A stretch of DNA of 64,000 bases from an uncultured Christensenellaceae bacterium (GCA_910587365.1 CAJUKJ010000003.1:109289-173288); one strand, 5' to 3'; numbered from the stretch's first letter, positions 50,045 to 59,658 are shown. The notes: a model not told the origin generated them from the letters alone. Program-made: numbers and translations.

Positions 50045-51544
50045 ATGAAACAAAATATTTATAAATCAGCCGCGATGGTAACGGTATTTTCCACCATCGA
50101 AAAATCGTTAAGCTTCTTTTACAGAATAGTTTTATCGCGCATTATCGGTGCGGAAGGTCTTGGTATTTACCAGATTTGCCTTTCCGTTTTCGCAGTATTT
50201 CTGACGGCGGCGTCAAGCGGGATACCCATAACGGTTTCGCGCCTGATTGCAAAAGGCAGTGCCTCCGGAGATTTGAAAAGCAAAAACGCAGCAGTGACTG
50301 CGGGCGTCGTAGGAACGCTTATATTTACGATACCTATGGCGGTAATGCTGTTTTTCGGAAGAAACGCTTTGGGCTTTTTATTCTCCGACGACAGATGTAA
50401 AAACATTTTCCTTTTGCTTCTTCCCGGGCTTGTGCTTACCTCCGTTTATGCGGTTATGAGGGGTTCGTTCTGGGGAAACAAACAGTTTTTACCTTACAGC
50501 GTCATAGAGCTTCTGGAAGACGCCGTTATGGTAATTTTAGGCTGCATACTCGTTTACGGCGTGGCCGACCCCGTACTCGGTGCGCAACGTGCAACCATAG
50601 CGGTACTCGTTTCATACGTGTTCTCGTTCATAGTTTCGCTTTTCTGGTATTTTAAAAAGGGCGGAAGGTTTACCAACCCCAAACGGCAGTTAAAGCCTCT
50701 ATTCGCATCGTCAATGCCGATTACCGCTATGCGCACCTCTACCTCCGTGATAAATTCCGCCGTTGCGGTGCTTTTACCCGTGCTTTTAATGAACGCTTAC
50801 GGGCTTACCAATTCGGAAGCGATAAGCCTTTACGGAATCGCCATAGGAATGAGTGTTCCCATTCTGTTTATACCCTCTTCGCTTATCGGGTCTATTTCCG
50901 TAGTAGTCGCACCCGAGCTTGCAGAAAATTTTTACAAAAAGAACACTTCGCTTGTTAAGTTTGACGTGGAAAAATCGGTAAGGGCGGCAATATTTATCGC
51001 TACTTTGCTAATTCCGATACTCTTCGTCCTCGGCGATGAAATAGGGGAATTTTTATATTCAAACGAGATGAGCGGGGAAATAGTCCAAAGGTGCGCATTC
51101 ATTCTTCTGCCTATGTGCATATCGATGATAACGACCACTATCCTTAACTCGATGAACTGCGAAAAGAAAACCCTTATGTACTTTTTCTTCGGTGCAGCCG
51201 CTATGCTTGCAAGCATACTTGTACTGACGAAATATCTCGGGGTTTACTCATATATGATAGGGCTTGCCGCAAGCTTCGTTATAACGGGTATTCTTAATTT
51301 AAGGCTTTTAAAAAAGCAGTGTCCCGGTATAAAGTTTATAAAATATATGGTACACGCGCTTATTGTGGTTACAGCGTCGTGTGCGTTCGGAATGCTTCTG
51401 GATGGCATAGTAAGCAATTACGTTTCCGTCGTATGGCAGATGGTCATATGCGCACCCGCATGTCTGGCGTTTACGGGAGCGTTCCTGTATTGCCTTGAAA
51501 TGTTTACATTCCACCCGCTTAAAAAGCTTATTTCAAAAACCTGA
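50045..51544 (+). CDS. SpoVB/MurJ-like polysaccharide flippase
   Basis: A MOP-superfamily exporter of 499 residues with about 14 membrane helices, the size of SpoVB and MurJ-like lipid II or polysaccharide flippases. It opens with the SpoVB-type AAMVTVFSTIEKSLSFFYRIVLSRIIGAEGLGIYQI head and includes SSGIPITVSRLIAKG. SpoVB acts in spore cortex synthesis; in this family non-sporulation paralogues also exist. No Shine-Dalgarno is visible and the -10 box ends seven nt before the ATG. Its end overlaps the convergent TSUP gene by 17 nt. Confidence 0.88.
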   Translation: MKQNIYKSAAMVTVFSTIEKSLSFFYRIVLSRIIGAEGLGIYQICLSVFAVFLTAASSGIPITVSRLIAKGSASGDLKSKNAAVTAGVVGTLIFTIPMAVMLFFGRNALGFLFSDDRCKNIFLLLLPGLVLTSVYAVMRGSFWGNKQFLPYSVIELLEDAVMVILGCILVYGVADPVLGAQRATIAVLVSYVFSFIVSLFWYFKKGGRFTNPKRQLKPLFASSMPITAMRTSTSVINSAVAVLLPVLLMNAYGLTNSEAISLYGIAIGMSVPILFIPSSLIGSISVVVAPELAENFYKKNTSLVKFDVEKSVRAAIFIATLLIPILFVLGDEIGEFLYSNEMSGEIVQRCAFILLPMCISMITTTILNSMNCEKKTLMYFFFGAAAMLASILVLTKYLGVYSYMIGLAASFVITGILNLRLLKKQCPGIKFIKYMVHALIVVTASCAFGMLLDGIVSNYVSVVWQMVICAPACLAFTGAFLYCLEMFTFHPLKKLISKT

Positions 51545-51902
51545 CGGAAAGCTGTTCAATAAGAAATTTTACGGCAAGCCCGACTAAAAACGCGCCGAAA
51601 AGCTTTTTTAAGACGACCGAAGGCAAAAGCGCGGCGGCAAAGCCTGCGGCAACGGAAGTTATAAGCGCGGGTATTACAACCCACCATAGCCCGTCCGTCT
51701 TTAACAGCCCGTTCTGCTTGTGAAGCTTTAAAGTAAAAAGAGCCATAGGAAGAAAGGCTATTAAATTTGTTGCCTGCGCAACGTGCTGTTCAACGCCGAG
51801 AAGTATTGTAAACGCGGGAATTAAAACCGTACCGCCGCCCATTCCCATTCCGCCGAGCATTCCCGAAAAAAAACCCGCAACCAAAAAAAGTATAAAGCTC
51901 AA
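51528..51902 (-). CDS. TSUP (TauE/SafE) transporter half, C-terminal-type partner
   Basis: A 124-residue membrane protein with about four helices, equal to half of a TauE/SafE-family anion exporter (full length is near 250 residues). The SGMLGGMGMGGGTVLIPAF segment is the repeat signature. Its start overlaps the stop of the partner gene by four nt (ATGA), so the two halves are made together and probably pair. The substrate (sulfite, sulfonate or other small anion) is unknown. Confidence 0.88.
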   Translation of the reverse strand: MSFILFLVAGFFSGMLGGMGMGGGTVLIPAFTILLGVEQHVAQATNLIAFLPMALFTLKLHKQNGLLKTDGLWWVVIPALITSVAAGFAAALLPSVVLKKLFGAFLVGLAVKFLIEQLSVRFLK

Positions 51903-52261
51903 AATAACATCCTTATACCGGCGGCAAGCATTACGGCAATGAATATATAATTTATTATCGTTTTAGGACATTTATTGAGATAGTACGCACCTGCCATTCC
52001 ACCCGCAACCGAACCCAAGGCTGCGGGTATTATCACGTCCAACGCGGCGTAGCCGTTAATAATGTAGGTAACCGCGCTTGCGGCGCACACGGGCGCGATT
52101 ACGAATATCGCCGTGGCGTGCGCCTGCCTTTCCTCATAGCCGAGCATCCCCTTTAAAATAGGTACGGCAACCATACCGCCCCCGCCGCCGAACAGACCGT
52201 TTACCGCGCCCGTAAGTATGCCCGCAGTCAATTGTTTGAAAAAATTTACCTTCAATTTCAT
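51899..52261 (-). CDS. TSUP (TauE/SafE) transporter half, N-terminal-type partner
   Basis: A 120-residue membrane protein with the same repeat signature, NGLFGGGGGMVAVPIL, near residue 22, then YEERQAHATAIFVIAPV. It is the upstream half of a two-gene TSUP transporter whose halves correspond to the internal repeats of the usual single protein. Neither half is frameshifted: each has its own start and stop and the overlap is a clean ATGA. No Shine-Dalgarno is visible before this ATG. Confidence 0.88.
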   Translation of the reverse strand: MKLKVNFFKQLTAGILTGAVNGLFGGGGGMVAVPILKGMLGYEERQAHATAIFVIAPVCAASAVTYIINGYAALDVIIPAALGSVAGGMAGAYYLNKCPKTIINYIFIAVMLAAGIRMLF

Positions 52262-52395
52262 TATATAATGGTAGTTTTTGCAATTACAGCAAAAATAATA
52301 AAAAAAATTAGCCGTTTTAAGCGATAATTGCTTGATTATAATTGCCTTTTATATTAAAATATCAAAGTACGATTATTTATTAAGGATAATATAAT

Positions 52396-55300
52396 ATGGC
52401 AAAAAATTACTCAAAGAAACGCGCATTGAAATACGCAGCGGTTGCACTTGCGTGCCTTACCTCTTTCTCGATTGCGGGATGCTCTGCCTGCAATACCGAG
52501 GATCCGGACGACGACAAGAAAACCTCGAAAGAGGATACCCAGCTTCTTAAAAACGGAAACTTTGAATTTTTCGACGTTCCCGAAAAGAAGAAAGATGAGA
52601 ACGCTCCCGTTTACCTTATCAATTCCCCCAACAACTGGTCGCACGGCGGCACAACCTCCTACACCATGTCGGGTATTATTTCAACTGCGGACAAGGTCTG
52701 GACGGACTATTTCCATTCAACCGAGCTTGCGGACAAGCTTGATATCAATAACGAGCTTAAATCTTCGGACAGCGATTATAAGGACAGATACGTCGACTAC
52801 AACGGAATGAAGTCGAGCGATTTGCTTTATAAAGATACTTACGCCGTACTCAATCCCGACAAGGATGAGGACGAAAGCGAAGGCGATAAGGTTGACCCTA
52901 AAACCCAGTTTATCGAAAATCCGTTAGCGCACAACATTTTCAAGGACGGCGACACCCCCTACTTCGTTGACGAGAACGGGGAAAGACAGACGATTTACGT
53001 CGAGGAAGAAACAGGCGAGTATTATCTTGAAAAGGATAAGGACGAATACCGCCAGCCCGTAGGTCACGTGCTTATGCTGCACAACTACGCGACTGCCCAT
53101 AACGGTATTGCGCAAAATTATTCTTCCGTAGATATCAGCCTTCCCGCAAACACCGCGGCAGAGGTTTCGGTTTGGGTAAAGACTTCGGGTCTTTCGTTCC
53201 ACCAGGGTACCGAGGTTAAGCAGGACCGCGGCGCGAACATTTACGTTACGCATACGGCAGGCTCCTCCTCGCTCAGCGATTTTGCTATAACCGACATAAA
53301 CACCGAAAAGCTTATTAAAGAGGGCAAAGTTTCTGATGAATACAACGGCTGGGTTGAATACACCGTTTATATCAATGCGTGCGACTTTGCTTCGAGTACC
53401 GTTAGTTTAAGGCTCGGACTCGGCGAAAGCGATTACGCCGTTGAAGGCTATGCTTTCTTCGACGACGTGTCCGTAACCAAGTACACCGACCTTGAAAACA
53501 GCGACTGTACCTATTCCGCAAACAAAGCCGATATCGAAAGCAAGAACGCAAGCTGTACGCTTACAAGCGACGCAAGCGAAAAGATTTTCAAAGCGGACAG
53601 CTATTCGCGTAACGACGGACAGGTAAAAGACGACAGGTTCTCGGACAGCACCCACTATCTTGTCGACCTTGCTTCCGAACAGAACTACGAAGCAGTATCG
53701 TTTACCACAGCCGCCAAAGCAGAGCTTACGATAGATAAAGACAATTACGTTTCGTCAAAGACGGCAGCAGCTAATAAGATAGGCTTCAACAATACGACAG
53801 ACCTTTCGACTGCAAAGCTTCCCAAAGATTTTACTTCGCTTGATACAAGCAAAGACTTGCTTGCATTCGTAAAAGCAAACCACAGTTTCACGCAAGAGGA
53901 AACGATTTATTACAAAACCTTAAACGAGGCACTTTCAAGCGCGAATGACTTACCCAAGGTTGACGCGAATACCGACAATAACCTTATGGTTATGCTTTCG
54001 GCTTTCGGAGCGGCGTACACCTCCTCCTTCGACCTTACCGTCGAAAAGGAAAAGCACCAGATAATTTCGTTCTGGGTTAAAACCTCCGACTTGAAAGGCA
54101 GCACTGCAGCTACCGTAAAGCTTACGCAAAACGGTAACGACAGCAACTCTACGAGCATTACGCTCGATTCCACAAGCGTTGCGGCAGTTGACCTTGACGC
54201 TGACCACAAGGATATTTACAACGGCTGGGTACAGTGCTTCTTATTCGTAAACAACGAATTGGACGAGGATATAAAGCTTAACGTCGATTTCAGCTACGGC
54301 AACACCACTATTAAGGATACTGCGGTTACCGCTTATAAATCGGGATGGGTTGCACTTGCAAATATGCAGACGCTGTACGTTGAAGAAGATGTATTTGCTT
54401 ATACGGGAAGCGGAAGCTATACGGGTTCCCTTTCAATAACCGAAGAAACGGTTAAAAAGACAAACGTCTTTGACGAAGCTTACGGAAGCCAGTCGCACGA
54501 GATTGAAAACGGAATGGTTAACCCCTCCACTTATAAAGGCGTTAACGGTGCAAGCTCTTCCGTATTGAATAACGGACACGTTTCAATACCTTTCGACGAT
54601 ATTAACAGCAGCGGCTATAAGAACGGCGAAAAAGTAAACGAAAAGTTTGCAGGTCTTATTAATAAAGATTATATAGAAAATTATGCATCAACCGATTGGT
54701 ACAAGACGCTGCTTTCCAACTTCAACGCAAGCTCTACGGACGCACTTGCAAACTGGAACAAAGTATTCGGAAATAAATCAATCCAGCCCCTTATTATAGT
54801 AAACAAGCTTAGAGAAAGCTATATTATCGAAAAGGATGCGGACGAAAGCACGTTCAAGAATTACTATGTAAAGAACGAAGACGGCATATTTGAAAAGGTT
54901 GCTTCCGACGCTAAGTTCGACGAAGAAGAAACTTACTATTCGCTTGTCGAGGTAATGAACTATGGCTTTATCGGAAGCGAAAAGTCGGTTTCCGCAAACA
55001 GCTACGCAACAGTCAGCGTAAGGGTCAGGGTAAGCAAAGGCGCGGTTGCATACATTTACCTTGTAGACACTTCTTCCGAGAAAAAGGTACTCGGACTTTC
55101 CACCCCCTCCTATTCGTTCTGGTACGACGAGGACGGCAACGTGCTTAAAGGCGAACCCGACGAGGATTGGAGCCTTGCAGAAAGGCGCGCAAACGTTCTG
55201 TACAAGCTGCGCAGCGACGGTCTGTACGAAAACGACAAGGGCGAACTTTTCGCAAACACCTGGAACTATACCAAATTATATAAAGATAACATAACCTATT

Positions 55301-56538
55301 ATACGAAAGACGGAAGCTTCTCCGTTGACGAGCTTGTAGACGGAGTGACCTATTACAAAGACAGTGCCTGCACAATCGAAGCAGACCACTTCCTCGTCAA
55401 TACAAGCGGCGTAAAGCTTTACAAATCGTTAGACGGCAAATATCATTATATTGCAGACGGCAAGGTGCTTGATGATGTAATTAATCCTTTCGAGTTAAAG
55501 GATGCAGACGGCAATTCTTACCTTAAATACAATTCCGTTTCCGAGCAGTACGTACAGAAAATCGACGGCAACGAAACCGATGACTGGGTAACCGTTAACT
55601 TTGTTATCCACGCAGGAAGCCAAAGCAAGTCGTACCGCCTTGAACTTTGGAGCGGCGAACGCGATAAGCTTAATACAGACGGCAACAATGAAAACGGAAC
55701 CATAATCTTCGATTACAGCTACACTTCAGTTTCCGACGACACTTTAAGAAGCGAATATGAAAACGATATCATACTTGCTTACCAGAAGCTTCTACTCGCA
55801 AACGGCGTTACGGGCTTTAACTCCTCCACCGAGAATATCAGTTATTATGAAAAGCTTGTAGAGGAAAACGGTCTTACAGACAAGGTTGACGGTATTCTTA
55901 AAAACTACACCGCACACTACTACACTTACAGTCTGTATGATTCGGCATCATTCCAGCCCTTCAATAAGGACGTCGCAAGCGCAGAGTCAACCGGTTACGA
56001 CTATTCGATTAACAATTATTCAGAATCGCTTGCATATCTTAAAGTGAAAGACGGTAATTCATATACGATATTTACCGACTATGCAACGGTTGACCAGTCA
56101 ATCAGCTTCGATAACGTTTCAGACGATGATGACGATGACGACGATGAGGAAGAAGATAACAGTAATACCAACATCTGGCTGTTGATTTCCTCCATCCTCC
56201 TCGTAGTTGCGCTTATCTTCGCAATGATAGCGATTTTCGTAAGGGATACGTTGAAAAAGACCCGCCGCAATAAGGCAGCAGGCAACAACAAGTACAATCA
56301 GCAAAGAACTAACCGTTATATCAAAAAGTTAGGCATCCAGAAGGAAGAGTTTGATGAAACCGACGCGGTTGAATCCGAAAAACAGCCCGAAGAGCCTGCG
56401 GAAGTTGTTGAGCAACCCGCCGCTGAACCCATAGAGGAAACTGTTGAACAGCCCGCTACCGAAAGTGTTGAATCCGAAGAAGTAGTTGAAAAGACTACGG
56501 AAGATACGACGCCCGAAGACGGCAACGAACAGCAATAA
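52396..56538 (+). CDS. giant surface lipoprotein with jelly-roll modules and C-terminal membrane anchor
   Basis: A 1380-residue secreted protein I cannot name. A lipoprotein signal ends in SIAGC (Cys about residue 29). Three beta-rich, carbohydrate-binding-like modules follow, each with a NGNFEF- or SFWVKTS-type motif, an NGWV strand and a FFDDVSV-like end (about residues 50-370, 380-690 and 800-1130). An acidic run of Asp/Glu (about 1242-1254) precedes a membrane helix (about 1258-1280), a basic stop-transfer (KKTRRNK) and a cytosolic Glu/Pro/Val-rich tail. AAGGA precedes the ATG. A role in glycan binding at the surface is inference. Confidence 0.8.
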   Translation: MAKNYSKKRALKYAAVALACLTSFSIAGCSACNTEDPDDDKKTSKEDTQLLKNGNFEFFDVPEKKKDENAPVYLINSPNNWSHGGTTSYTMSGIISTADKVWTDYFHSTELADKLDINNELKSSDSDYKDRYVDYNGMKSSDLLYKDTYAVLNPDKDEDESEGDKVDPKTQFIENPLAHNIFKDGDTPYFVDENGERQTIYVEEETGEYYLEKDKDEYRQPVGHVLMLHNYATAHNGIAQNYSSVDISLPANTAAEVSVWVKTSGLSFHQGTEVKQDRGANIYVTHTAGSSSLSDFAITDINTEKLIKEGKVSDEYNGWVEYTVYINACDFASSTVSLRLGLGESDYAVEGYAFFDDVSVTKYTDLENSDCTYSANKADIESKNASCTLTSDASEKIFKADSYSRNDGQVKDDRFSDSTHYLVDLASEQNYEAVSFTTAAKAELTIDKDNYVSSKTAAANKIGFNNTTDLSTAKLPKDFTSLDTSKDLLAFVKANHSFTQEETIYYKTLNEALSSANDLPKVDANTDNNLMVMLSAFGAAYTSSFDLTVEKEKHQIISFWVKTSDLKGSTAATVKLTQNGNDSNSTSITLDSTSVAAVDLDADHKDIYNGWVQCFLFVNNELDEDIKLNVDFSYGNTTIKDTAVTAYKSGWVALANMQTLYVEEDVFAYTGSGSYTGSLSITEETVKKTNVFDEAYGSQSHEIENGMVNPSTYKGVNGASSSVLNNGHVSIPFDDINSSGYKNGEKVNEKFAGLINKDYIENYASTDWYKTLLSNFNASSTDALANWNKVFGNKSIQPLIIVNKLRESYIIEKDADESTFKNYYVKNEDGIFEKVASDAKFDEEETYYSLVEVMNYGFIGSEKSVSANSYATVSVRVRVSKGAVAYIYLVDTSSEKKVLGLSTPSYSFWYDEDGNVLKGEPDEDWSLAERRANVLYKLRSDGLYENDKGELFANTWNYTKLYKDNITYYTKDGSFSVDELVDGVTYYKDSACTIEADHFLVNTSGVKLYKSLDGKYHYIADGKVLDDVINPFELKDADGNSYLKYNSVSEQYVQKIDGNETDDWVTVNFVIHAGSQSKSYRLELWSGERDKLNTDGNNENGTIIFDYSYTSVSDDTLRSEYENDIILAYQKLLLANGVTGFNSSTENISYYEKLVEENGLTDKVDGILKNYTAHYYTYSLYDSASFQPFNKDVASAESTGYDYSINNYSESLAYLKVKDGNSYTIFTDYATVDQSISFDNVSDDDDDDDDEEEDNSNTNIWLLISSILLVVALIFAMIAIFVRDTLKKTRRNKAAGNNKYNQQRTNRYIKKLGIQKEEFDETDAVESEKQPEEPAEVVEQPAAEPIEETVEQPATESVESEEVVEKTTEDTTPEDGNEQQ

Positions 56539-56550
56539 AACTTAATTAAA

Positions 56551-56579
56551 TACCCGCCGTGTAACCGGCGGGTATTTTT
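56551..56579 (+). terminator. terminator of the giant lipoprotein gene
   Basis: TACCCGCCG paired with CGGCGGGTA around six nt, followed by TTTTT on the plus strand. Confidence 0.9.
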
Positions 56580-56581
56580 AA

Positions 56582-56607
56582 ACCGCGGCTGTTAATTCAG
56601 CCGCGGT
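56582..56607 (-). terminator. terminator of the rRNA methyltransferase gene
   Basis: ACCGCGGCTG and exact complement around TTAATT, three nt from the lipoprotein terminator, about 12 nt behind the convergent stop. The two hairpins face each other between convergent genes. Confidence 0.75.
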
Positions 56608-56618
56608 ATTTATTTTAA

Positions 56619-57893
56619 TTAGATTCTTACTCCCTTCGGTAATTTGTTTTTCGCGGTTCCGTCGGAAACCTTACACCAACCGAGCGGAAACCCGTCAAAA
56701 GCTACAACGTACCAACCCTTAATAGTTTGCCCGCAATTAAAAGTCAATCCGTGAAGATAATTTAAAGCGGTATGCCCGTCAACGTCCAGACACTGCGCCT
56801 CGCCGTCGGCAAGACACATCGCCAAAGAATGCGACGGCTCGAAACGGCTTCCCGTAAACTCTCCTATCCTTACCCCTGCGCGCAACGTCTGCGCTTTTGT
56901 CAAAGGCATAGCGTCGGGAAGAGAATACAACGTTTGCCCGATAAGGTGCAGGTTTTCAAATTTAATATTTAAAAACTCGCTCTCCCACTGTCTATAAACC
57001 GATAGAAGTTTTTTGTCTTTCAAAGACGGGGTCAAAAGCCTTACATCCCTGCGTTCGCCGCCGTTCTTTTGCAAAACCGAATAAAAATGCCCTTCCCCGC
57101 GGAATTCATGCGGGTAAAGCTTTTGCTGTTTTATTAGCTTGCAGTCGGTATGCCTTTTCAGGAAATTTTCTATCTGTCCCTCGTCTTCCTCAGGTGCGAA
57201 AGTACAGGTTGAATATACTATCCTCCCACCGACGGCAAGCATTTTATAGGCACTGTCCAATATTGCCGCCTGTCTTACGGCACAGGCTTTCACGTTTTCA
57301 ACGCTCCATTCCGGAATAGCGTTAGGTTCTTTTTTAAACATCCCCTCGCCCGAACACGGCGCGTCAACAAGTATTTTATCAAAGTAACTTACAAATTCTT
57401 CGGCAAGCTTTTCGGGAGAAGAACAGGTTACAACCGAATTTTTAATTCCAAGGCGTTCAACGTTTGAAGAAAGAATTTTTGCACGTGAAAAATTAATTTC
57501 GTTCAGAAAAATTATGCCTTCGCCGTCAAGATACTGCGCAAGCTGGCTTCCTTTGCCACCGGGAGCAGAGCATAAGTCCAAAACCCTTTCGCCGCCCTTG
57601 GCTTCAAGCATCGGTGCGGCGCACATTGCCGACGGCTCCTGAACGTAATATAGCCCTGCCGCGTGGTACACCGTTTTACCCAACCCCTCGGCGGAAACGT
57701 AAAACCCGCTGTTTTCCCAAGGAACCTGTTCAAGAGAAAATGGCGAAATGCGCTTAAATTTTTCCACCGGAATTTTAAGGGTATTGACGCGTATAGCCCT
57801 TTGCGCGGGGCTTTCATAGCTTTTAATAAACACGCCGAAGTCCTTACCGAGCATTCCGCGCATACGCGATAAAAACTCAGCGGGAAGCTGCAT
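56619..57893 (-). CDS. rRNA (cytosine-C5) methyltransferase, RsmF/NSUN type
   Basis: A 424-residue SAM-dependent RNA m5C methyltransferase. The N-terminal PUA-like start is followed by the SAM motif VLDLCSAPGGKGSQLAQ (about residue 106), the DAPCSGEGMF motif with one active Cys (about 175) and YSTCTFAPEEDE with the nucleophile Cys; the C-terminal 130 residues (from about 290) form an RsmF-type RNA-binding tail. The EGMF form points to the YebU/RsmF group acting on 16S rRNA, but target base is not certain. Its start overlaps the exonuclease gene by 17 nt. Confidence 0.88.
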   Translation of the reverse strand: MQLPAEFLSRMRGMLGKDFGVFIKSYESPAQRAIRVNTLKIPVEKFKRISPFSLEQVPWENSGFYVSAEGLGKTVYHAAGLYYVQEPSAMCAAPMLEAKGGERVLDLCSAPGGKGSQLAQYLDGEGIIFLNEINFSRAKILSSNVERLGIKNSVVTCSSPEKLAEEFVSYFDKILVDAPCSGEGMFKKEPNAIPEWSVENVKACAVRQAAILDSAYKMLAVGGRIVYSTCTFAPEEDEGQIENFLKRHTDCKLIKQQKLYPHEFRGEGHFYSVLQKNGGERRDVRLLTPSLKDKKLLSVYRQWESEFLNIKFENLHLIGQTLYSLPDAMPLTKAQTLRAGVRIGEFTGSRFEPSHSLAMCLADGEAQCLDVDGHTALNYLHGLTFNCGQTIKGWYVVAFDGFPLGWCKVSDGTAKNKLPKGVRI

Positions 57894-58845
57894 TTAAAAT
57901 TTCCTCCAACCCAACAAGGTCTATCAAAACCAGCCCGCCTTGCTTTGCCGCGTTTTGGGTACGCGGCGAATTATCATCCTTTTCCGCAACATAATAATTG
58001 CTTTGTGTGACGTGTTGTGAATACTTTCCTCCGCACTCGTAAATTTTATCCGCAAGACTTTTTGAAAGCCCGAGATTTTCCTCGATTTCACGGGAAAAAG
58101 TAAATGTTTTGCCGTATAGTCCTCCGCCGCGTTTTATCCTTTTACGGGAGATATAATTGAAATACGCAACGCGTTTTTTTGCGCGCTCCGCCTTTGCTTT
58201 CTGCATTTGGTCGTGGTATCTTCTTTCTCCTTTGGACGATGGCGCGGTAACGTTATAATTCTTGATTTTTCCGCTATTTACCTGTAAAAGCTTTATAAGG
58301 TCGAAGTAGCCGCACCCCTTGGCTTTGCACATTGCCTGAACCACACGCATTGTGGCGTAGGCGTCGTCGGCGGCGCGGTGCGGAACAAAATGCACGCCCA
58401 GCTCTTTGGCAATATATTCAAGTCCGAACTGCCTTGTATAATCTTCGATAAAGGTCATATAAATAAGCTGGCTATCTGAAAACGAAAATTTGAACGACGG
58501 CAATTTGAACCGCTTTGTTTCCAGATTTAGATACTTTATATCGTTCATTGTGGAATGACCCAGAACGACGTTGTTTGCATCTTCGAGAAGCTCCTTGATA
58601 CAGGGATACACCGAAGTAAACGGCGGATACTTCTTAAACTCCTCATAGGCATACGGTAAAACTATGCCCTTATCCCCCTTCCTGTCGGTAAGATGAAATT
58701 TGCCCTTGGGGTTAACGAGGATATCTTCCTTTTTGATAATATTGAAATTTTCGTCGCAGACGACGTAGCCGAACGCGCATATCTTTGCCGTGGTTTTATT
58801 CACGCTTGCGCATTCTATATCGAAAAAAACTAAGTTCATACCCAT
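57877..58845 (-). CDS. DEDDh exonuclease with C-terminal BRCT-like domain
   Basis: A 322-residue 3'-5' exonuclease of the DnaQ type. Catalytic acids are FFDIECA (residues 7-13), GHSTMNDIKYL (about 95) and HRAADDAYAT (about 158, DEDDh). A Lys/Arg-rich linker (about 195-235) leads to a C-terminal GKTFTFSREIEENLGLSKSLADKIYECGGKYSQHVTQSNYYV segment that looks like a BRCT domain, as in DNA ligase-related partners. This is a DNA or RNA repair/degradation enzyme of unknown specificity. The start could also be the ATG six nt downstream (58839). Confidence 0.85.
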   Translation of the reverse strand: MGMNLVFFDIECASVNKTTAKICAFGYVVCDENFNIIKKEDILVNPKGKFHLTDRKGDKGIVLPYAYEEFKKYPPFTSVYPCIKELLEDANNVVLGHSTMNDIKYLNLETKRFKLPSFKFSFSDSQLIYMTFIEDYTRQFGLEYIAKELGVHFVPHRAADDAYATMRVVQAMCKAKGCGYFDLIKLLQVNSGKIKNYNVTAPSSKGERRYHDQMQKAKAERAKKRVAYFNYISRKRIKRGGGLYGKTFTFSREIEENLGLSKSLADKIYECGGKYSQHVTQSNYYVAEKDDNSPRTQNAAKQGGLVLIDLVGLEEILNAASR

Positions 58846-58895
58846 ACATTATATATTATTTAATGCAAAATATCAAGTTGTACGCCTTATCTCCC

Positions 58896-58924
58896 TTGAC
58901 AAATATACGGGTTTATATTATAAT
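58896..58924 (+). promoter_or_regulatory. consensus promoter, leaderless
   Basis: Perfect TTGACA (58896-58901), 17-nt spacer, perfect TATAAT (58919-58924). The ATG at 58933 is eight nt after the -10 box. Confidence 0.88.
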
Positions 58925-58932
58925 TTTTGCGT

Positions 58933-59658
58933 ATGAAAATTTTGTTGACTGTTGTCGTATGCGGTAACGGCGCGGACGGACGTTCCGCACCACTGTACGA
59001 CGGAATTGAACTTATATATCCCGACGGCGGCGAGGGCGTAAAGGATTTTCTTTCACGCGCCTTAAAGACCGCAAGGGGAAAATATACGGTTGTTCTTGAC
59101 GCAAAATTTTTGTTTGCCGACGTTCAGCCGCTTTTGAATATCATTGATAAAAATACAGCGGATATGGTTTGCTTCAACGGCGGTATTGCTTTGAAAACAG
59201 CCGTTTTGAAGAACGTGGTTAAGGACTGCGAGGACGCTTTTTCCTGCCGCGTGCTTGGCGTGTTTGCGTGCAAAAATCTGTTAAAGACGGATTACAACCC
59301 TTTTACATTTGAAAAAGCTGCGGGCGCGTTTACCGATGAAAATACTGCGGGACTGTTGCTTTGCGCGGAAACGTTTGGCAAAATTAAGGCTAAGCTTCCC
59401 AAAGAAATTTACACCTACTCGTTCAACTGCCTGTGCGACAGACTTGTAACCTACTATCTGTACGCTATGCTTGCCATACGCGAGGGCAAGCTTACCGCGG
59501 ATAAGCTTATTGCGTTTGACGGCAAGCTTAAAGCGGAAATTGTTTTATATCTCGCACTTGAAAAGCGGTTTACATACGCCAAATTACAAAAACTGCGCAA
59601 CAAGGAATTTAAAATTTCTTGGTTGGCGGAAAGAAAATTCAGAAAAGTTTTAGGCTGA
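58933..59658 (+). CDS. unknown protein, weakly glycosyltransferase-like
   Basis: A 241-residue soluble protein I do not recognise. The start LLTVVVCGNGADGRSAPLYDGIELIYPDGGEGVKDFLSRAL looks like the nucleotide-binding strand order of a degenerate family 2 glycosyltransferase, and VVLDAKFLF stands where the DxD strand would be, but no intact DXD is seen. The rest is helical with no membrane segment. A consensus promoter places the ATG (58933) at the transcript 5' end; the TTG reading six nt upstream is unsupported. It lies alone between convergent serS and the exonuclease gene. Confidence 0.6.
   Translation: MKILLTVVVCGNGADGRSAPLYDGIELIYPDGGEGVKDFLSRALKTARGKYTVVLDAKFLFADVQPLLNIIDKNTADMVCFNGGIALKTAVLKNVVKDCEDAFSCRVLGVFACKNLLKTDYNPFTFEKAAGAFTDENTAGLLLCAETFGKIKAKLPKEIYTYSFNCLCDRLVTYYLYAMLAIREGKLTADKLIAFDGKLKAEIVLYLALEKRFTYAKLQKLRNKEFKISWLAERKFRKVLG

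Noticed and set aside
56079..56304. Serine- and valine-rich reading frames opposite the Asp/Glu run of the giant lipoprotein
   Set aside because: They are shadows of the GAY-repeat coding sequence on the other strand and have no ribosome site.
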